64,000 bases of DNA from Magnolia sinica (lineage: Eukaryota; Streptophyta; Magnoliopsida; Magnoliales; Magnoliaceae). The notes under the pieces were generated by a model. That model did no database searches. It was not told where the DNA came from and saw only the letters and a list, made by a program, of their open reading frames with translations. Position 1 is the stretch's first letter; every line of letters starts with the position of its first letter. Positions 60,802-64,000 of the stretch are shown piece by piece. The position numbers and the translations under genes are program-made. Where the stretch lies: the NCBI RefSeq assembly GCF_029962835.1, contig NC_080588.1:67872501-67936500 (forward strand), in the 5' to 3' direction.

Positions 60802-61023
60802 TTTCACTATTTTACATAGATAAGAATAAACATACATAAAATGTCTCATTTTGGATTGTGATTTTGTGTGTTTTTATTTTATTTTATTGTTTTCAATACC
60901 TAGCAAGTATTTGATCCATAGTCATATCATGGTCATCTGCGTTGATTATCACATTTTGTCATGAATGCTGCCATTTCTTTACAATTAAGATCTATGTTGT
61001 AAGTTCCCTATCTTTTTGTAGGG

Positions 61024-62270
61024 TCAGATTTCTTTGTAAAAGTTTCAGAGTGGAAACTGCAACAGAAGCAACAAAGAGAGCAACTAGAAATAGTTGATTT
61101 AACAATGGGAAACAATGAGCTTGGCAAAGATTCAGAATCTTTGACTTGTGAGTCTATCACTGCTTTCCACTGTCCCATTATTTTGTCTTTAATGTCTATC
61201 AATCATTACTATAAGCTACTTCGCCCTTGTTAATAATGCTGCCTATCTGCCTATATGAACTGTTGCAGGGCCTATAATGGATGGTAGCAACTTGCAACTG
61301 GAGACTTTGGTATCAATTTGTATTAGATCCAATTTTTAACACTAATTCACAATTGTTGTCAAGTTGAATGCCTGAATTCCAGCTTATAATGGGGTGGTTG
61401 AATCATTTCTTTCATAAGCCATAAAAATTCCTTCTTTCCCTAAAAAGTGGAATAAAAACTTATTGGCCCCACACTGATAATTCCATAAGAACTTGTGTAA
61501 ACTTGAAATATTTTTTTTTTCTTGGAGAAAAGAACTAATATAGTCGGTCCATAAGAATCCAACATAAAATGGTGCATGTCTGACATATGGCCTCAAGCCA
61601 TTGCTCAAATATCACTTCATGGTTCTCTAGTTACTCCTAATTGCCTTCATTGTCATTTCACAAATTGTAAACACAATGGATCTTCTCGAAATGGATGATC
61701 AACAATTATATAATATGGGATGAACATGTAGAGAGATAAACATCAATGGGGATAGAGAACCCATTATCTTAGCATTACCTTTGATAGGCCAATGACAACT
61801 GATGTGTTTCAGTTGTATGATCACTACACCAAAATCGATTATTATTGCCAATACAATCTATTTTCTATGAGATAGCATGATCACTCCCAACGGATGGTTC
61901 GCCACACAAAAAAGGATATGCCTGTCCATGAGCGATTGTAAGTCTTGGGCTGAACTATCTATTGGTGTGATATTTGTAAGTTGTGATGTTTCTTATAACT
62001 TGAAAATTTTCTTTTCTTCTTCTTTCAGTTCATACAGAGACTTGGAACCCAATGTGGTCTGTGGCAAGGTAAGGTGAAACTAAGTTTCAGTTATGTTGCT
62101 GGAATGCTGTTTGTTTGGATTTTGGTAATTGGTTTTAACTGCTTTCACATGCTCACATGTTTAAGTTGCAGACGTGCAGCTACAGGTTTCGTATGCTCCA
62201 AAGTTCGAGTCTGTTTCTGATATGAAGGAGAAATTGGAAGGCAGGAGAAGAGAAGTTCTAAGCTGACTAA
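61024..62270 (+). other. Unidentified exon-like pieces in the CACTA element
   Basis: Three short open pieces are bordered by splice-like signals. One is 61022-61157 (SEWKLQQKQQREQLEIVDL, a glutamine-rich amphipathic stretch). The second is 62029-62070 (after TTTCAG, before GTAAGG). The third is about 62172-62267 (VSYAPKFESVSDMKEKLEG, ending in a stop). I do not recognise their source. They could be later exons of the same captured gene or pieces of others. Confidence 0.35.
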
Positions 62271-62424
62271 ACTATGGATTAAAGGTGACACTACCTAATG
62301 CATCTGTCCATTGTAACGCTTCTTGCAGTAAGATTCATGGCACAAGAGTCAACTTCATCTGTCAATTTCCTGTTTTATTTTTTCCTCTTTTTTTTCTACA
62401 GGTACTCCTATGAACATTTCTATG

Positions 62425-62545
62425 TGATGGATCACCTGGCAGGTTGGCATGTGCCTGCAAAAATCAGGAGAAAGCCACATATGCCAAATTCTCTTTGTAA
62501 AGTGGTGGATCACCTGGCAGGTTGGCATATGCTTGCTGTAATGGT
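62425..62545. repeat. Short direct duplication, 80-base period
   Basis: GTG(A/G)TGGATCACCTGGCAGG followed by TTGGCAT occurs at 62426 and 62505, giving a repeated VMDHLAGWH / VVDHLAGWH in the surrounding open frame. The frame is not recognised as a gene. Confidence 0.6.
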
Positions 62546-62654
62546 TCGTGGAGCAAGCATGCCTTTGTGGCTTGCAAAACTCCCAGATCAAGGAAAGAGA
62601 ACCTTTGCTTGCTATCAGAATGGACTTCCACAATTATTTATTTATTTATTTATT

Positions 62655-63600
62655 TTGGTTTCTCCCTAACAATGACCATGATATCGCTGTTTTTGCTATT
62701 CAAAATATGTATGTTTGTTTGTTTTGTTTTTTTTTGGTCGCAGTAATGATGACAATGTCCCTTTTTTCATTCAGAATTGCTGATTGACCACCATGCATGC
62801 GATGGTGTGTTGGCTATGGTTCTTTTATTTTGCACAAAAAACTTGTCTATTATTGCAGTGTCCTCAATTTCAGCTTTGCATATATCAGCTAACTTAGTCA
62901 CCCTGATCATCTCTACACAGCTATACTGCAAGCGAGCTAGACATACTTTCGAATAAAACTCCTGAAGAGCGCGCTCTTCTTGTAGAATCTGGAAGGGAGT
63001 TCTGCTTTCCATATTCTATTTTACATCTTAGGGAGAGCCTTCTTAAGGGTTTTTTCCTTTCTTCAGTAAAAACCTCCGAAGGATGTATTCTGGTTAATTT
63101 GCTTTTGTGGAATTCTTTTGCTATGTTTTTATTATTTCGAAATTCAAATGCTCTCTCTCTCTCTCACATTTGCATTTTTGGATATTAGCATGCATTGATG
63201 TTTTTCTAGATTTTTTCTTGCTCAGCAATCCTATCCAATTGTACAAGTAGCGGTGGGCATGGCATTGTTCTTATTGATTTGTAGATGAGGGGTTATGGAC
63301 ATAAATCATCTTTTATTGAAAGTAATTCTCTTTCATCACAAGGGACCTTTCTTGTTTCAAAGTTTGTCTAAGGATATGTTCCTGATATTTGCTTATTTCA
63401 TGACTTTGGAAATGCCTTGGATAGATTAGCTTACATTTTTTTTTGGATTAATCTTTATTTTGATGGAATGCAATAAACTTCTGTTAATTTATTTCCCTTG
63501 ACCTTAAATTTCGTGTTTATCAGAATTTGAAATTGTTCTTAAAATTCCGTCCTAAAATCTGACCGCTAGCAACAGTAAGAAGCATTCAAAACCATTTCTA
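62655..63600. other. CACTA interior, no gene seen
   Basis: AT-rich sequence without a credible gene. Short (CT) run near 63152-63165. Leads into the subterminal repeats that start about 63600. Confidence 0.45.
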
Positions 63601-63758
63601 AAATTGTACCCAAAATGTGACCGTTGGCACCAGAACGGTTTAAAACCGTTCCTAAATTTTTGTTTCTAAAAATTGAAACGGTACCCAAAACGGTTCTGAA
63701 CCGTTCCTGATTTTCTGCGATGCCGAAACTGGTCTTGAAGCCTAAATGACGATTTTGG

Positions 63759-64000
63759 TCAAGACTATATGGGTATACAAATGATTAGAATATATTTTTA
63801 GGAGTTTTCAAATTCATTCAAGAAGCTCAGAGTATACTAAGGGTGAGATTCGAGGTTATTCAAATGGGGTAAACTTTTTCTTTATAATTTTACTTTTATA
63901 GTACTTATCTGGCTTTTTGTGCCCAAGTTTTTTTCCAAAAATATATTTCCACGTTAAAATCTTTGCGTCCATCTCGTTTTGCTTGCTCCCATTGGGTTGG
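63759..64000. repeat. Duplicated unit, copy B (last part)
   Basis: Matches copy A from about 11185 to 11440 (shared CTTTTTCTTTATAATTTT, TTTCCACGTTAAAATC, TTTTGCTTGCTCCC). In copy A the intact UGT starts 2.65 kb beyond the equivalent of the window's end. Confidence 0.8.

Larger units (their letters stand above)
57752..63758. mobile_element. 6-kb CACTA-type element with captured host gene exons
   Basis: Begins CACTACACGAAAATCGTCA, preceded by TCA. Its other end holds the inverted match TGACGATTTTGG followed by TCA. The last bases of the canonical terminus are not intact. Subterminal repeats of AACCGTTCCTGA / AAACGGTACC type lie at both ends (57780-57835 and 63600-63710). Copy A of the unit has no such insertion (TTCCCAAAGATATAT near 11185). 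It has no transposase that I can recognise. Inside is host-like sequence with introns: a CT-rich 5' UTR-like region (58080-58520), NERD-like exons (59400-60500), and further exon-like pieces to 62270. Confidence 0.75.

Noticed and set aside
62298-62669. 123-residue open frame inside the CACTA element as a gene
   Set aside because: Its apparent length comes from an internal direct duplication. No known domain, splice context or codon pattern supports it.

Overview
The window is nuclear DNA of a flowering plant. Evidence: intron-containing gene pieces with GT/AG borders, a plant UDP-sugar glycosyltransferase, plant Ty1/copia and Ty3/gypsy relics, L1-type LINEs with a plant RNase H domain, and CACTA transposons. 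The style of the intergenic repeats suggests a magnoliid-like or other early-diverging angiosperm, but that is only an impression. Nearly all the DNA is nested mobile elements. The only intact host gene I can support is one intronless family-1 glycosyltransferase (UGT91-like) at 14092-15474.

Layout. 1-5082: 3' half of a Sirevirus-type copia relic with an envelope-like region, several polypurine tracts and a 3' LTR. 5083-7495: 3' half of a different (Tork-like) copia relic, into which the Sirevirus was inserted. 7496-11450: tail of a locally duplicated unit (copy A), holding a gypsy-type gag fossil. 11450-14090: UGT upstream region with a minisatellite and a 612-bp tandem duplication. 14092-16820: UGT and its conserved downstream region. 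16821-18595: nothing recognised. 18611-19208: 5'-truncated LINE with a 15-bp target duplication. 19236-33397: structurally complete gypsy element, apparently non-autonomous, with a 5-bp target duplication GTATT; its 5' LTR holds a 5-kb solo LTR and its interior holds a 1.3-kb CACTA element. 33528-34311: solo LTR of the Tork-like family, reversed. 35636-35938: two exons of a BTB-domain (ARIA-like) gene. 37060-37263: CACTA-like tail. 37264-38524: second UGT, now a pseudogene. 38525-41989, 56298-57751 and 63759-64000: copy B of the duplicated unit. It is split by a 6.7-kb LINE (41998-56297), which itself holds two nested solo LTRs, and by a 6-kb CACTA element (57752-63758) carrying exons of a NERD/CCCH44-like PHD-Plus3 gene.

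How it fits together. Copies A and B share order and sequence (about 6-10% different in stretches compared by eye), so the locus is a small tandem array of [UGT - spacer - gypsy gag fossil - spacer]. Because copy A lacks the LINE and the CACTA element, it provides the pre-insertion sequence for both sites in copy B. The intact UGT has an unusual donor-binding box: residues that are nearly invariant in plant UGTs are replaced, so it may use another donor or have lost activity. The two most noteworthy items are this altered UGT in its tandem array and the CACTA element carrying chromatin-gene exons. I did not find a clear novel multi-gene system.
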